The notes beneath the pieces are model-generated. The model made no database searches. It was not told the origin of the DNA and worked only from the letters and a program-made list of their open reading frames with translations. Below, piece after piece: positions 8,794 through 18,365 of a DNA stretch of 64,000 bases. Position 1 is the stretch's first letter. Every line of letters starts with the position of its first letter. Source of the DNA: Aequoribacter sp049615385 (lineage in GTDB: Bacteria; Pseudomonadota; Gammaproteobacteria; Pseudomonadales; Halieaceae); assembly GCF_049615385.1 (NCBI RefSeq), contig NZ_JBMZFL010000003.1; one strand, 5' to 3'. Made by a program: the position numbers and the translations under genes.

Positions 8794-9937
8794 TGTGGTG
8801 ACCTCTAACCCAGCTGCTGCTGCGTTCGACCGTTGGCTAATCACTTGCATCTGTGTGTTGTGCTGTGTGGGTTTGCTGGCCATCGCCAGCGCCTCGGTTG
8901 ACTACGCAGAAACGACCTACGGATGGGCGTGGTATCACGCGATGAAGCATGCAATCTATCTGTGCGTCGCGACCCTTGCCGCCGCCCTGGTGTATCAGAT
9001 TCCTCCGCGCTTCTGGGACGGTACCTCGTGGATCTGGTTGTTGATCGCAATCGCTTTATTGGTGGTTGTTCTTATTCCGGGTGTTGGGCGCGAAGTGAAT
9101 GGCGCACAGCGCTGGATTCCACTGGTGATCGTGAATCTGCAGCCCTCTGAGGTGGCGAAAGCGGCGTTGGTACTGTTCTTGGCGTCTTATTTGCGTCGTC
9201 GCGAAGACGAGGTCCGTGAAAGTTGGACAGGCTTCTTCAAGCCGCTCGTGATTCTTGGCATTTTGAGCGTGTTGTTACTGTTAGAGCCGGATTTTGGTGC
9301 CACGGTAATTGTCTGCGGAACGGCCTTAGGCATGCTGTTTCTGGCCGGCGTTCGCTTGATGCAGTTCACGATTGTTGCGCTAGGTTTGGCGTTGATCGGT
9401 GTGGGCATGGTGGCCTTTGCCCCGTATCGCTTACAACGCTTTTTGGCCTACCAAGATCCTTGGGCAGACCCCTTTAACACTGGCTTTCAGCTCACTCAAT
9501 CTTTAATTGCTTTTGGTCGTGGCGAGTTGGCCGGCGTGGGTTTTGGTCAGTCGGTCCAGAAGTTGTTCTACTTGCCAGAAGCCCACACCGATTTTGTGTT
9601 CTCAATTTGGGCCGAGGAAACCGGTTTTATTGGCTCGATCTGTCTACTGTTGGTGTTTATCGCGCTAATTTCGCGTTTGCTGTGGTGGAGCCGCCGGGCG
9701 CTGACTGTGCAGCGTACCTTCGAGAGTCACGTCTTCGCCGGAATTGCCTTTATGCTCGCTGGCCAAGTCTTTGTCAGTATGGGTATGAGCATGGGTTTGC
9801 TCCCCACTAAAGGCCTAACGCTGCCCATGATCAGCTTTGGCGGGAGCTCTTTGATTGTGACTCTGTGTTTGTTGGCGATAGCTCTGCGCATGACGCGAGA
9901 GTGTGACAAACCCGAACCAAGGAGGCCTAGGTCATGA
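8786..9937 (+). CDS. ftsW: Septal peptidoglycan glycosyltransferase FtsW
   Basis: FtsW is a SEDS-family polymerase that extends septal glycan strands from lipid II in partnership with FtsI. The product has 383 residues and about ten membrane helices. SEDS motifs seen include QPSE in a cytoplasm-facing region, a large periplasmic loop with LTQSLIAFGRGELAGVGFG, and SFGGSS near the C-terminus. The ATG at 8786 follows a strong GGAGGAG ribosome site, so the longer open frame upstream is not used. It overlaps murD and murG. Confidence 0.95.
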   Translation: MNSVVTSNPAAAAFDRWLITCICVLCCVGLLAIASASVDYAETTYGWAWYHAMKHAIYLCVATLAAALVYQIPPRFWDGTSWIWLLIAIALLVVVLIPGVGREVNGAQRWIPLVIVNLQPSEVAKAALVLFLASYLRRREDEVRESWTGFFKPLVILGILSVLLLLEPDFGATVIVCGTALGMLFLAGVRLMQFTIVALGLALIGVGMVAFAPYRLQRFLAYQDPWADPFNTGFQLTQSLIAFGRGELAGVGFGQSVQKLFYLPEAHTDFVFSIWAEETGFIGSICLLLVFIALISRLLWWSRRALTVQRTFESHVFAGIAFMLAGQVFVSMGMSMGLLPTKGLTLPMISFGGSSLIVTLCLLAIALRMTRECDKPEPRRPRS

Positions 9938-11031
9938 AGAAGGCTCCCTTAGTGATGATGATGGCAGGTGGCACAGGTGGTCATATCTTTCCGGCATTGG
10001 CGGTGGCAAAAGCACTGGAGGCCAAAGGCTATCGGGTTAGCTGGTTGGGCACGCAAGCTGGGCTAGAGGCGCGTATCGTTCCGGCAGCGGGCATTCCTCT
10101 GCACAACTTATCCGTCAGGGGCCTGCGCGGCAAATCGTTGACGAGTATCGTCAGTGGTGTCGCTCGACTAATCTGGTCTATTGAACAGGCCACGTTTTTG
10201 ATGTTGCGCCATCGACCTTCCTTGGTTATCGGTATGGGGGGCTACGTTGCGGCCCCGGGTGGTGTCGCTGCGATGTTGATGGGGCGCCCGCTATTTATTC
10301 ACGAGCAGAATGCCGTCGCGGGTAGCACCAACCGATGGTTGCGCCGAATTGCGTCGCGTGTCTTTGCCGCGTTCGACGGTGCCTTTGATGCTTCCGTCAA
10401 CGCTGAGGTGGTGGGTAACCCAGTGCGCTCCGAAATTGCGGCAGTCGGAGAACAGCGTCAAACCTTCGATGGCCAACGCGATCTACGCGTATTGGTACTG
10501 GGTGGTTCGCAGGGTGCTTTGGCGATCAACCGAGTCATTCCCGATGCAGTCGCGCAATTTGAGACTAACGAAGCCAGCTATGGCTTATCTGTGTGGCACC
10601 AAGTTGGACAAGCACACACGGCCGATGTTGGCGCAATGTATGCCGCTCGGGGTATCACGCACGTGCGTATCTCACCTTTTATTGAAGATATGGCCGCAGC
10701 CTTTGCTTGGGCTGATGTCGTTGTCGCTCGAGCGGGTGCTCTCACCTGTTCTGAGCTGTTAGCCGCGGCGTGTCCTGCGGCGCTGATACCTCTACCCATT
10801 GCCATTGATGATCATCAACGTAAAAACGCGCAGCACTTAGTAAACGCCGGTGCGGCGATTGTAATCGAGCAAGACAATCTCAACGCATCCGATTTGTCGA
10901 GCCAATGGGCTCAGTGGTTGCGTCAACCTGAGACTTTAGCGGCGATGTCTCGAGCCGCGAAACAGGCGGCTAAAACGGACGCGACTGCTCGTATTGTGCA
11001 AGCTTGTGAGGAGGTGCTAAGTGGCGCGTAA
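9934..11031 (+). CDS. murG: UDP-GlcNAc:lipid I GlcNAc transferase MurG
   Basis: MurG converts lipid I to lipid II on the cytoplasmic face of the membrane. This GT-B glycosyltransferase shows the glycine-rich loop GGTGGHIFPALA at residues 11-22, a second loop LGGSQGALAIN near 189-199 and the UDP-GlcNAc-binding stretch ARAGALTCSELLAA. Its 365 residues match the family. The ATGA overlap with ftsW suggests coupled translation. Confidence 0.97.
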   Translation: MKKAPLVMMMAGGTGGHIFPALAVAKALEAKGYRVSWLGTQAGLEARIVPAAGIPLHNLSVRGLRGKSLTSIVSGVARLIWSIEQATFLMLRHRPSLVIGMGGYVAAPGGVAAMLMGRPLFIHEQNAVAGSTNRWLRRIASRVFAAFDGAFDASVNAEVVGNPVRSEIAAVGEQRQTFDGQRDLRVLVLGGSQGALAINRVIPDAVAQFETNEASYGLSVWHQVGQAHTADVGAMYAARGITHVRISPFIEDMAAAFAWADVVVARAGALTCSELLAAACPAALIPLPIAIDDHQRKNAQHLVNAGAAIVIEQDNLNASDLSSQWAQWLRQPETLAAMSRAAKQAAKTDATARIVQACEEVLSGA

Positions 11032-12460
11032 TCCTCAAAGTTTTGCTGTGCCAGCTATGCGTCGCATTAAGCGTATTCACTTTATTGGCGTAGGCGGTTC
11101 GGGTATGAGCGGTATCGCCGAAGTGTTGGCGAACCTAGGCTATCAAGTGTCGGGCTCTGATATGCGCGAGTCGACGGTCACGGAACGCTTGATCCGAGCG
11201 GGTGTTGAGGTGTTTATCGGGCATTCAGCGGACTACATCAAGGATGTGGATGTCGTTGTGACTTCCACAGCAGTGTCGGCTGATAATGTGGAATATCAAG
11301 CGGCGCGCGATGCGCGTATTCCAACCGTGCCGCGCGCACAGATGCTGGCTGAGCTTATGCGCTATCGCCACGGTATTGCGGTGGCTGGAACGCACGGTAA
11401 AACGACGACGACCAGTATGATCGCTTCAGTATTTGCCGCAGCAGGGCTCGACCCCACGTACGTCATTGGCGGTCGGGTCAATCAATCCGGTAGTAATGCG
11501 AAACTAGGCGCCAGTCACTACCTGATTGCTGAGGCAGATGAGAGTGACGCATCATTCTTACACCTAACGCCAATGGTATCGGTGGTGACCAACATCGAAG
11601 CGGACCACATGGATACCTACGGTGGCGATTTACAGCAGCTTCGCAAAACTTTTATCGAGTTTTTGCATAATCTCCCGTTCTACGGGTCGGCAGTGTTGTG
11701 CCTAGATGACCCAGAAATCAAAGCACTGATTCCTCAGATTAGCCGGTCGATATTGACCTATGGTCAAGACTCTGACGCCGACTACTGCATCCGCAGCATT
11801 AAAGCCGCCGGTGCCGCCAGCGATTTTCAACTGCAGACGCCCAATCATGGGGTGCTGCCGCTGCGGGTTAACTCACCCGGTTTACACAATGTGCTCAACG
11901 CTGCAGCCACCGCGGCTGTTGCCTTAGATGAGGGCTTACCGGCTGCCGCCGTGCAAGATGGCTTGGCCAACTTCGCTGGTGTGGGGCGACGTTTTGAGCA
12001 GTTGGGACGTTTGCAGCACGCGCGTGGACAAGCGGTTTTGGTTGACGACTACGGCCATCACCCTACGGAGGTGGAGGCGACCTTAAATTCTGCGGCTCAA
12101 GTGTGGCCCGAATCACGTGTGGTTATGGTGTATCAACCGCATCGCTTTACCCGTACACGTGATCTTTACGACGACTTCGTGCGGGTATTAAGCCGCTGCG
12201 ATGTCTTAATTTTATTGGATGTTTATGCGGCCGGTGAGGCAGAAATACCGGGCGCGGACAGTAAATCATTGGCTCGTAGCATTCGCCAGCGAGGTCTCGT
12301 TGACCCCATCTATGCTGCGGGCATTGATGAAGTTCCTGAGTTGTTGGCCTCGGTTCTTGCCGCCGATGATGTCTTGATTACCCAAGGTGCGGGCAACATT
12401 ACGTCTCTGGCGCACAATTTGGTGCAAGTTGATTACGAGGGCCTTAAGCATGTTAACTAA
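11021..12460 (+). CDS. murC: UDP-N-acetylmuramate:L-alanine ligase MurC
   Basis: MurC joins L-alanine to UDP-MurNAc, the first step of stem peptide assembly. The nucleotide loop GVGGSGMSGIAEVL is at about residues 23-36, the ATP loop GTHGKTTTTSM near 124, and the C-terminal domain contains DDYGHHPTEV and YQPHRFTRT. The GTG start at 11021 lies 11 bases inside murG behind GAGGAGG. murB is not in the window. Confidence 0.97.
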   Translation: MARNPQSFAVPAMRRIKRIHFIGVGGSGMSGIAEVLANLGYQVSGSDMRESTVTERLIRAGVEVFIGHSADYIKDVDVVVTSTAVSADNVEYQAARDARIPTVPRAQMLAELMRYRHGIAVAGTHGKTTTTSMIASVFAAAGLDPTYVIGGRVNQSGSNAKLGASHYLIAEADESDASFLHLTPMVSVVTNIEADHMDTYGGDLQQLRKTFIEFLHNLPFYGSAVLCLDDPEIKALIPQISRSILTYGQDSDADYCIRSIKAAGAASDFQLQTPNHGVLPLRVNSPGLHNVLNAAATAAVALDEGLPAAAVQDGLANFAGVGRRFEQLGRLQHARGQAVLVDDYGHHPTEVEATLNSAAQVWPESRVVMVYQPHRFTRTRDLYDDFVRVLSRCDVLILLDVYAAGEAEIPGADSKSLARSIRQRGLVDPIYAAGIDEVPELLASVLAADDVLITQGAGNITSLAHNLVQVDYEGLKHVN

Positions 12461-13382
12461 AGCCCTTGATCAATGCGTAGTCGCAGTCCTGTTAGGTGGC
12501 ACTTCATCAGAGCGAGAAGTGTCGTTGATGAGTGGAGCGACAGTGGTCGACAATTTAGCGCCTCTGTGCGCACAGGTGCGATCGGTCGATCCAGTGAACA
12601 GCGATTGGCTCGAACAGCTCGATGGCGTCGATTTTGTGTTTAATATCTTGCACGGTGGCTCGGGCGAGAATGGTTCGGTGCAGGGTTTATTGGCGACATT
12701 AGGCTTGCCGCAGTCGGGTTCAGGTGTGCTCGGTGCAGCACTGGGAATGGATAAGTTGCGCAGCAAAGCGATTTGGCGGGATGCGGGTTTGCCTGTTGCT
12801 GAAGCCGCTGTATTGGCGTCTGACACCGATTTTGAAGCGGTCATACAGTCCCTTGGTGAGGTTTTTGTAAAACCAGCGTATGAAGGCTCTAGTATCGGCA
12901 TGAGCATTGCGAGTTCAGCGGAAGAGCTGGCCCAAGCCTATGCCAACGCGAGCCTCTACCACGGCCCAGTCTTTGCCGAGCGTCGCATTGTGGGTGAAGA
13001 GTACACCGTCGCTATTTTGGGTGATCGCGCGCTACCTGCTATTCGCTTGCAGGCCACCGAAACCTTTTATGACTACCACGCTAAGTATGTCTCAAATGAT
13101 ACCCAGTACTTTTGCCCCTGCGGCTTAAGTAAAGAGCGAGAAGCCGAGCTCGCGAACTTAGCGCTTGCGGCTTTTCATGCGATTGATTGTGCTATTTGGG
13201 GCAGAGTCGATTTTATGGTGGATCAGCAGGGGCAATCCTACATCCTCGAAGCCAACACGGTGCCTGGAATGACCTCGCACAGTCTAGTCCCAATGGCTGC
13301 CAAAGCCGCAGGCTTGAGTTTGCAGGACTTACTGCGCGAGATTATCGAGTTGAGCCTGGCTCGAGTAGAGGTGCGCTCATGA
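12450..13382 (+). CDS. ddlB: D-alanine:D-alanine ligase
   Basis: This enzyme makes D-Ala-D-Ala, the substrate of MurF. It is an ATP-grasp protein of 310 residues: GGTSSEREVSL near the N-terminus binds the first D-alanine, MDKLRSK and VKPAYEGSSIGMS belong to the ATP-grasp core, and EANTVPGMTSHSLVP carries C-terminal metal and substrate ligands. ATG 12450 is used; upstream codons in frame overlap murC too deeply and lack family similarity. It sits between murC and ftsQ, hence the ddlB name. Confidence 0.95.
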   Translation: MLTKALDQCVVAVLLGGTSSEREVSLMSGATVVDNLAPLCAQVRSVDPVNSDWLEQLDGVDFVFNILHGGSGENGSVQGLLATLGLPQSGSGVLGAALGMDKLRSKAIWRDAGLPVAEAAVLASDTDFEAVIQSLGEVFVKPAYEGSSIGMSIASSAEELAQAYANASLYHGPVFAERRIVGEEYTVAILGDRALPAIRLQATETFYDYHAKYVSNDTQYFCPCGLSKEREAELANLALAAFHAIDCAIWGRVDFMVDQQGQSYILEANTVPGMTSHSLVPMAAKAAGLSLQDLLREIIELSLARVEVRS

Positions 13383-14158
13383 AGAAGGCCCAGCTACTGC
13401 AAAAATACTACTCAGCGCTGGCGCAGGCTCGTCGTATGGGTCAGTCACTACCTTCTGTCCTAGCCGTTGTCCTGGTATTGGCGGGCGCTATAACCGTGTT
13501 GGTTAAGATTATGACTCAGCCTCTGGAGCGGGTCGTCATTGTGGGCGAAATCGGCGAGTTACACCGTCAGGCGCTGCAAGGGTGGCTGGTTGAAAACGTC
13601 GCTGAAACCGCAGCCGACTGGGAGCTAGAGCAAACCGAGGTCTTAGTCGAGGCGCTGCCTTGGATTCAAAGTGCGGCGGCTACGCGGGTGTGGCCGAATA
13701 CCATGCGCTTAGAGATTAAGCCTCACACGCCGGTTGCTTTGTGGGGTGACGGTTCGTTCTTGAACTCTGAGGGGCAGGTGTTTGAGCCCGTATCTGGCAG
13801 CGAAGGGCTGGTGTTACCAAAGCTCTCGGGCGATTTAAATCAGCAGTCAGAGCTTATGGATCTGTATCTGCAATTGTCCGGTCTGCTGGGCGACAAAACG
13901 CTTCGTCTTGACAGCTTGAGCATGGACTCATTGGGACAATTGAGCGTGCTAATGCACAACGGCACCACGGTGAAGCTTGGGCGTCGCGCGCAACTGACGC
14001 GTTTTCAACGGTTTCTAGAATGGCATGAGCGTTACGGTGCTGACAGCGACGCAGCTTTGGCTATTGATGTGCGCTATCGCAACGCCTTGGCCGTGGCAAA
14101 TCCAAATCAAGTGCAGGTGCTTTCGGGTTTCGCGAGCCGAAGCGGAGGGGGAGATTAA
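13379..14158 (+). CDS. ftsQ: Cell division protein FtsQ
   Basis: FtsQ is a bitopic membrane protein that recruits FtsL, FtsB and later division proteins. The product has a cytoplasmic tail of about 24 residues, a membrane helix (about 24-44, SLPSVLAVVLVLAGAI), a POTRA domain beginning near VVIVGEIGELH and a C-terminal beta domain with the FQRFLEWHERY region. At 259 residues it has the usual length. The start overlaps ddlB as ATGA, and ftsA begins one base after its stop. Confidence 0.93.
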   Translation: MKKAQLLQKYYSALAQARRMGQSLPSVLAVVLVLAGAITVLVKIMTQPLERVVIVGEIGELHRQALQGWLVENVAETAADWELEQTEVLVEALPWIQSAAATRVWPNTMRLEIKPHTPVALWGDGSFLNSEGQVFEPVSGSEGLVLPKLSGDLNQQSELMDLYLQLSGLLGDKTLRLDSLSMDSLGQLSVLMHNGTTVKLGRRAQLTRFQRFLEWHERYGADSDAALAIDVRYRNALAVANPNQVQVLSGFASRSGGGD

Positions 14159-14159
14159 T

Positions 14160-15398
14160 ATGGTGAGTCAGACACAAAACCGAATCATTGTGGGGCTCGA
14201 TATTGGCACATCAAAAGTCGTTGCCTTGGTGGCCGAGGTCGATGCCAATGGTGATACCGAAATCATCGGCATGGGATCACACCCTTCGCGCGGCATGAAG
14301 AAGGGTGTTGTAGTCAATATCGAGTCTACGGTTCAGTCGGTGCAGCGCGCGATTGAAGAAGCTGAGTTGATGGCAGGCTGCCAGATTAGCTCGGTGTATG
14401 TCGGCATTGCGGGGAGTCACGTGCGCAGCTTGAATTCGCACGGCATTGTGGCGATTAAAGATGGCGAGGTGATCGACGCTGACCTCGAGCGCGTGCTGGA
14501 TGCCGCGCAAGCGGTCGCGATTCCTGCAGACCAAAAAATTCTACACATACTGCCGCAAGAGTACGTGATCGACAATCAGGAGGGTATTCGTGAGCCCTTG
14601 GGAATGTCGGGCGTGCGTTTAGAAGCAAAAGTGCATCTGGTTACCTGCGCCGTAAACGCGGCCCAGAACATCGAAAAGTGCATTAAGCGCTGCGGTTTAG
14701 ACGTTGATGAAATCATCCTTGAACAGGTCGCTTCGAGCTACTCGGTGCTGACCGACGACGAACGCGAATTAGGCGTCTGTATGGTGGATATTGGTGGCGG
14801 TACCAGCGATATCGCTATCTACACCGAGGGCTCGATTCGTCACACCGGAGTCATTCCGATCGCGGGTGATCAAGTCACTAACGACATCGCTATGGCTTTG
14901 CGGACCCCCACGCAATACGCCGAAGAAATCAAGATCAAATACGCCTGTGCCCTGACTCAGTTGGCCTCGGCAGACGAGACCATCAAAGTGCCCAGCGTCG
15001 GTGATCGCCCGCCACGGGATCTGTCGCGCCAATCGCTTGCGGAAGTCGTAGAGCCAAGGTATGACGAGCTGTTTACCTTGGTGCAAGCCGAGCTGCGTCG
15101 CAGTGGCTTTGAAGACCTTATTCCTGCGGGTGTCGTCCTAACCGGCGGGACTTCGAAGATGGAAGGTGTGGTTGAGCTCGCCGAAGAGATCTTTCACATG
15201 CCCGTACGTGTAGGTGCTCCGACACGGGTCAAAGGCTTAACTGACATTGTCCGCAACCCAATTTATGCAACGGCAGTCGGCTTGCTGGAATACGGCGCAG
15301 CACATTCACGCCAGAACAACGCCAAAGGCCGTCGCAAACGTGCTGAAGGTCCAGGTTTGCTGGCCAAGTTGAAAGAGTGGATGCAATCAAATTATTAA
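14160..15398 (+). CDS. ftsA: Cell division protein FtsA
   Basis: FtsA is an actin-like ATPase that tethers FtsZ filaments to the membrane and signals to FtsQLB and FtsN. Phosphate 1 motif GLDIGTSKVVALV lies near residues 11-23, and phosphate 2 VDIGGGTSDIAIY and adenosine motif GVVLTGGTSKMEG follow. The last residues LLAKLKEWMQSNY form the amphipathic membrane-targeting helix. Length is 412 residues. Immediately downstream of ftsQ and 63 bases before ftsZ. Confidence 0.97.
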   Translation: MVSQTQNRIIVGLDIGTSKVVALVAEVDANGDTEIIGMGSHPSRGMKKGVVVNIESTVQSVQRAIEEAELMAGCQISSVYVGIAGSHVRSLNSHGIVAIKDGEVIDADLERVLDAAQAVAIPADQKILHILPQEYVIDNQEGIREPLGMSGVRLEAKVHLVTCAVNAAQNIEKCIKRCGLDVDEIILEQVASSYSVLTDDERELGVCMVDIGGGTSDIAIYTEGSIRHTGVIPIAGDQVTNDIAMALRTPTQYAEEIKIKYACALTQLASADETIKVPSVGDRPPRDLSRQSLAEVVEPRYDELFTLVQAELRRSGFEDLIPAGVVLTGGTSKMEGVVELAEEIFHMPVRVGAPTRVKGLTDIVRNPIYATAVGLLEYGAAHSRQNNAKGRRKRAEGPGLLAKLKEWMQSNY

Positions 15399-15461
15399 AA
15401 GTGCGGCTTAGGCCGTTCTGTGGAGAAACGTCACGTCAGTGACAGGAGAGAGGAAGTAGCT

Positions 15462-16628
15462 ATGTTTGAACTTATTGATAACGTACCAGAATCAGCAGTC
15501 ATCAAAGTTGTGGGTGTTGGCGGCGGTGGCGGTAATGCCGTGAAGCACATGATTGCGAATCAAATCGAAGGTGTCGATTTTATCTGTGCCAATACCGATG
15601 CGCAGGCTTTGAACGATATCGATTCTAAAACGCGCTTACAGTTGGGCGGTGACATCACTAAAGGTTTGGGCGCCGGTGCCAATCCAATGGTGGGACGCGA
15701 CGCAGCGCTTGCCGACCGCGACCGGATTGCCGAGTCGATTCGCGGCGCGGATATGGTGTTTATTACCGCGGGTATGGGTGGCGGTACGGGTACCGGTGCT
15801 GCGCCGGTCGTGGCCGAGGTAGCTCGTGACTTGGGCATCTTGACCGTTGCCGTTGTGACGCGTCCATTCTCGTTTGAAGGTAAAAAACGGAACTCGATCG
15901 CGGCTCAAGGTTTGGCCGAACTCGAGCAGTACGTCGACTCGTTAATCACCATCCCGAACGAGCGTCTGCTGGAGGTTTTGGGGAAAAATACCAGCTTATT
16001 GGATGCCTTCCGCGAGGCGAATGATGTACTCTTGGGCGCCGTCCAAGGCATTGCAGATTTGATTATCCGTCCGGGTATGATCAACGTCGATTTCGCCGAC
16101 GTGAAGACCGTTATGTCAGAGATGGGTATGGCCATGATGGGAACGGGTCGTGCCAGCGGTGAAGACCGAGCACGCGAAGCCGCCGAGAAAGCGATTCAAA
16201 GTCCGCTACTCGACGACATCGATTTGCGCGGTGCACGCGGCATTCTGGTGAACATCACGGCAGGCTTGGACTTGGCTTTAGGTGAGTTCTCGGATGTGGG
16301 TGACACCATTGAAGAATTTGCGTCAGAAGACGCCACAGTCGTGGTGGGTACGGTGATCGACCCCGATATGCACGACGAAATTAAGGTCACGGTGGTAGCG
16401 ACAGGATTAAATCGCATCGGTGAGGAGAAAAAACCGATTTCTGTTGTCAAACCCGTAAGTGTGGCTTCATCGGGTGAGGCTAAGCCGGACTACAGGGACT
16501 TCGATCGCCCAACGATTAAACGTCGTCAGGCGGAAGTAGAGGGGAATACAGCGCGTCAGCTGCCCGACCTTGATGCAGGGGGTGATTATTTTGACATTCC
16601 TGCGTTCTTGCGTCGCCAAGCGGACTAA
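15462..16628 (+). CDS. ftsZ: Cell division GTPase FtsZ
   Basis: FtsZ is the tubulin-like GTPase that forms the division ring. The tubulin signature GGGTGTGAAP is present, along with GVGGGGGNAVKHM near the N-terminus. The C-terminal tail DIPAFLRRQAD is the conserved peptide that binds FtsA and ZipA. ATG 15462 follows AGGAGAGAGGAAG; the in-frame ATG at 15420 would add 14 residues unlike the family and is rejected. Length is 388 residues. Confidence 0.98.
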   Translation: MFELIDNVPESAVIKVVGVGGGGGNAVKHMIANQIEGVDFICANTDAQALNDIDSKTRLQLGGDITKGLGAGANPMVGRDAALADRDRIAESIRGADMVFITAGMGGGTGTGAAPVVAEVARDLGILTVAVVTRPFSFEGKKRNSIAAQGLAELEQYVDSLITIPNERLLEVLGKNTSLLDAFREANDVLLGAVQGIADLIIRPGMINVDFADVKTVMSEMGMAMMGTGRASGEDRAREAAEKAIQSPLLDDIDLRGARGILVNITAGLDLALGEFSDVGDTIEEFASEDATVVVGTVIDPDMHDEIKVTVVATGLNRIGEEKKPISVVKPVSVASSGEAKPDYRDFDRPTIKRRQAEVEGNTARQLPDLDAGGDYFDIPAFLRRQAD

Positions 16629-16635
16629 GCGCTCA

Positions 16636-16656
16636 TTAACCGCATGCGGCGGTTAA
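16636..16656 (+). other. Perfect inverted repeat between ftsZ and lpxC
   Basis: TTAACCGC (16636-16643) and GCGGTTAA (16649-16656) form an 8-bp stem with a 5-base loop. No T-tract follows, so it is not a standard intrinsic terminator. It could slow transcription, stabilise the 3' end of ftsZ mRNA or be a protein site. Function is unknown. Confidence 0.5.
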
Positions 16657-16678
16657 CATAAAAAGGGCCAACAAGAAG

Positions 16679-17593
16679 ATGATTAGACAACGCACATTGC
16701 GCAACCCGATTAAAGCAACGGGTATCGGCTTACACACAGGGGAAAAAGTCTACCTGGGTTTGTCGCCGGCACCGATTGACAACGGCATTGTGTTTCGACG
16801 TGTTGATCTGTCACCTCCTGTAGAAATACCCGCCAGAGCGCTTAACGTAGGTGATACTACTCTCTCCACCACCTTGATTGCCGATGGGCAGCGTGTCTCC
16901 ACCGTTGAACATCTGCTAAGTGCCATGGCGGGCCTTGGCATCGATAACGCGTTTATCGATGTCAGCGCTGCAGAGGTTCCCATTATGGACGGTAGTGCCG
17001 GTCCTTTTGTGTTTTTGATTCAATCGGCGGGTATCGAAGAACAGCCTGCATTAAAACGCTTTATTCGCATCAAAAAAGAAGTGACGGTCACTGACGGTGA
17101 AAAAACCGCCACCTTTTTGCCTTTTGATGGCTTTAAGGTCGCCTTTACCATCGATTTTGACCACCCTGTATTTCGTGATCGGAAAGCCACGGCCGAAGTG
17201 GATTTTTCGAGCACCAGTTTCGTGAAAGAAATTTCGCGTGCGCGCACCTTTGGTTTTATGCACGAAATCGAATACCTTCGCTCGCAAGGTTTGGCGCGCG
17301 GCGGTAGTGTCGACAACGCCATTGTGGTTGACGAGTACCGGATCCTAAACGAAGACGGTTTGCGCTACGACGACGAGTTTGTTAAGCACAAAATTCTGGA
17401 TGCCATTGGCGATCTGTACCTGTTGGGCTTTAGCTTGATTGGCGAATTCCGTGCGCATAAATCTGGTCATGCGCTGAACAACCGCCTGCTGCGCAGTTTG
17501 TTAGAGCAGGAAGACGCCTGGGAGATGGTCACTTTCGACGATCAAGAGCGTGCCCCAATCTCTTACGCAACCTCGTCGGCGCTGGCAGTTTAA
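16679..17593 (+). CDS. lpxC: UDP-3-O-acyl-N-acetylglucosamine deacetylase LpxC
   Basis: LpxC is the zinc deacetylase that commits UDP-acyl-GlcNAc to lipid A synthesis. Zinc ligands are seen as His78 in VEHLLSA and His237/Asp241 in KHKILDAIGD. The catalytic-base region HKSGHALNN is also present. The product has 304 residues, as in E. coli. The gene follows ftsZ, with a hairpin between them, and precedes an unrecognised secreted protein gene and secA. Confidence 0.98.
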   Translation: MIRQRTLRNPIKATGIGLHTGEKVYLGLSPAPIDNGIVFRRVDLSPPVEIPARALNVGDTTLSTTLIADGQRVSTVEHLLSAMAGLGIDNAFIDVSAAEVPIMDGSAGPFVFLIQSAGIEEQPALKRFIRIKKEVTVTDGEKTATFLPFDGFKVAFTIDFDHPVFRDRKATAEVDFSSTSFVKEISRARTFGFMHEIEYLRSQGLARGGSVDNAIVVDEYRILNEDGLRYDDEFVKHKILDAIGDLYLLGFSLIGEFRAHKSGHALNNRLLRSLLEQEDAWEMVTFDDQERAPISYATSSALAV

Positions 17594-17624
17594 TTTACTG
17601 CTTGCATTTGTGACTTTTTGACGC

Positions 17625-17647
17625 CCAAGGTTGCCTTCTAACCTTGG
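17625..17647 (+). terminator. Possible weak terminator after lpxC
   Basis: CCAAGGTT (17625-17632) and AACCTTGG (17640-17647) form a perfect 8-bp stem with a 7-base loop, 32 bases after the lpxC stop. Only a short AGTTTG follows instead of a U-run, so termination would be partial at best. It may separate the dcw transcript from the secA unit. Confidence 0.4.
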
Positions 17648-17708
17648 AGTTTGCACCCCTGTTGTGGCATATTGTGCGCCTACTATTCCGATGGCGTAGC
17701 CGCTACTC

Positions 17709-18365
17709 ATGAGTTTTAAGTTCCCTGGCAAACTACCTTATCGTGCGATGAGCGAAGACTGGCGACGCTGGTCTAAGACGCTTGCGTCGGCGCTGTTGGT
17801 GGGTCTGCCATTGGGTCTGAGTGCGCAATCGACCGAACCCGGTGAAGACCTTACTTCGCGCGATGTCAGTGAGTGGAAGGCCGAGCAATTCTTTGAGTCG
17901 CCCAACTGGTCGACCACACTTGAGTTAAAAGCGCGCGCCACGATTAAGTCATTGGCGGTCAATATTGCGGCCCTGCCGAGCTTAATTGCAGGGGAAGCAC
18001 CGGCGGCCACGCACCCTCTGTACAAGCCGCAAAGCCACAGCGACTTTGATTGGTCGGCATCGTGGCAGCAAGAGGCACAATTCGGCAGTAACCACAGCGC
18101 CGCTTTTTGGGTGGAGCTTGACTGCTCGGACTTAGTGGAAGCTCCAGATGTCGACGCTCGAGCTCAATACAGCGTTACGGGCGACGCCTTGGCGGGCTCT
18201 AAACCCAAGCAACAATCGCCCGATTTGTTGGCCTCATACCCTGCATTACGCCAGTCGACCCATGAGGCGGATGCAGTTCGCCCCCCCATTCCTACTGCAC
18301 AGACCTGGTACACCTATGGTCGTGTGATCGACCCCTCGGTCTACGCTGATCAAACCTTGTCCTAA
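17709..18365 (+). CDS. Unrecognised exported protein upstream of secA; candidate SecM-like secretion monitor
   Basis: The 218-residue product matches no family I recognise. From Met14 onward it reads as a Sec signal peptide: a basic region (RRWSK), a hydrophobic core (TLASALLVGLPLGL) and a likely cleavage site after LSA near residue 36. The rest is polar with no membrane segment. Starts at 17709 or 17748 are possible; neither has a strong ribosome site, and an in-frame stop at 17697 rules out longer forms. It lies between lpxC and secA, the place of secM in E. coli, and ends 59 bases before secA. Its last two sense codons (TTG TCC) can pair with the secA ribosome site. The C-terminal stretch holds RPPIP (191-195) and GRVIDP (204-209), but not the E. 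coli SecM arrest sequence. The monitor role is inferred from layout. Confidence 0.65.
   Translation: MSFKFPGKLPYRAMSEDWRRWSKTLASALLVGLPLGLSAQSTEPGEDLTSRDVSEWKAEQFFESPNWSTTLELKARATIKSLAVNIAALPSLIAGEAPAATHPLYKPQSHSDFDWSASWQQEAQFGSNHSAAFWVELDCSDLVEAPDVDARAQYSVTGDALAGSKPKQQSPDLLASYPALRQSTHEADAVRPPIPTAQTWYTYGRVIDPSVYADQTLS

Noticed and set aside
17709..18365. True orthologue of E. coli SecM
   Set aside because: The E. coli arrest sequence (Phe, Trp-Ile, then GIRAGP at fixed spacing) is not present; only the position, signal peptide and downstream RNA pairing correspond.
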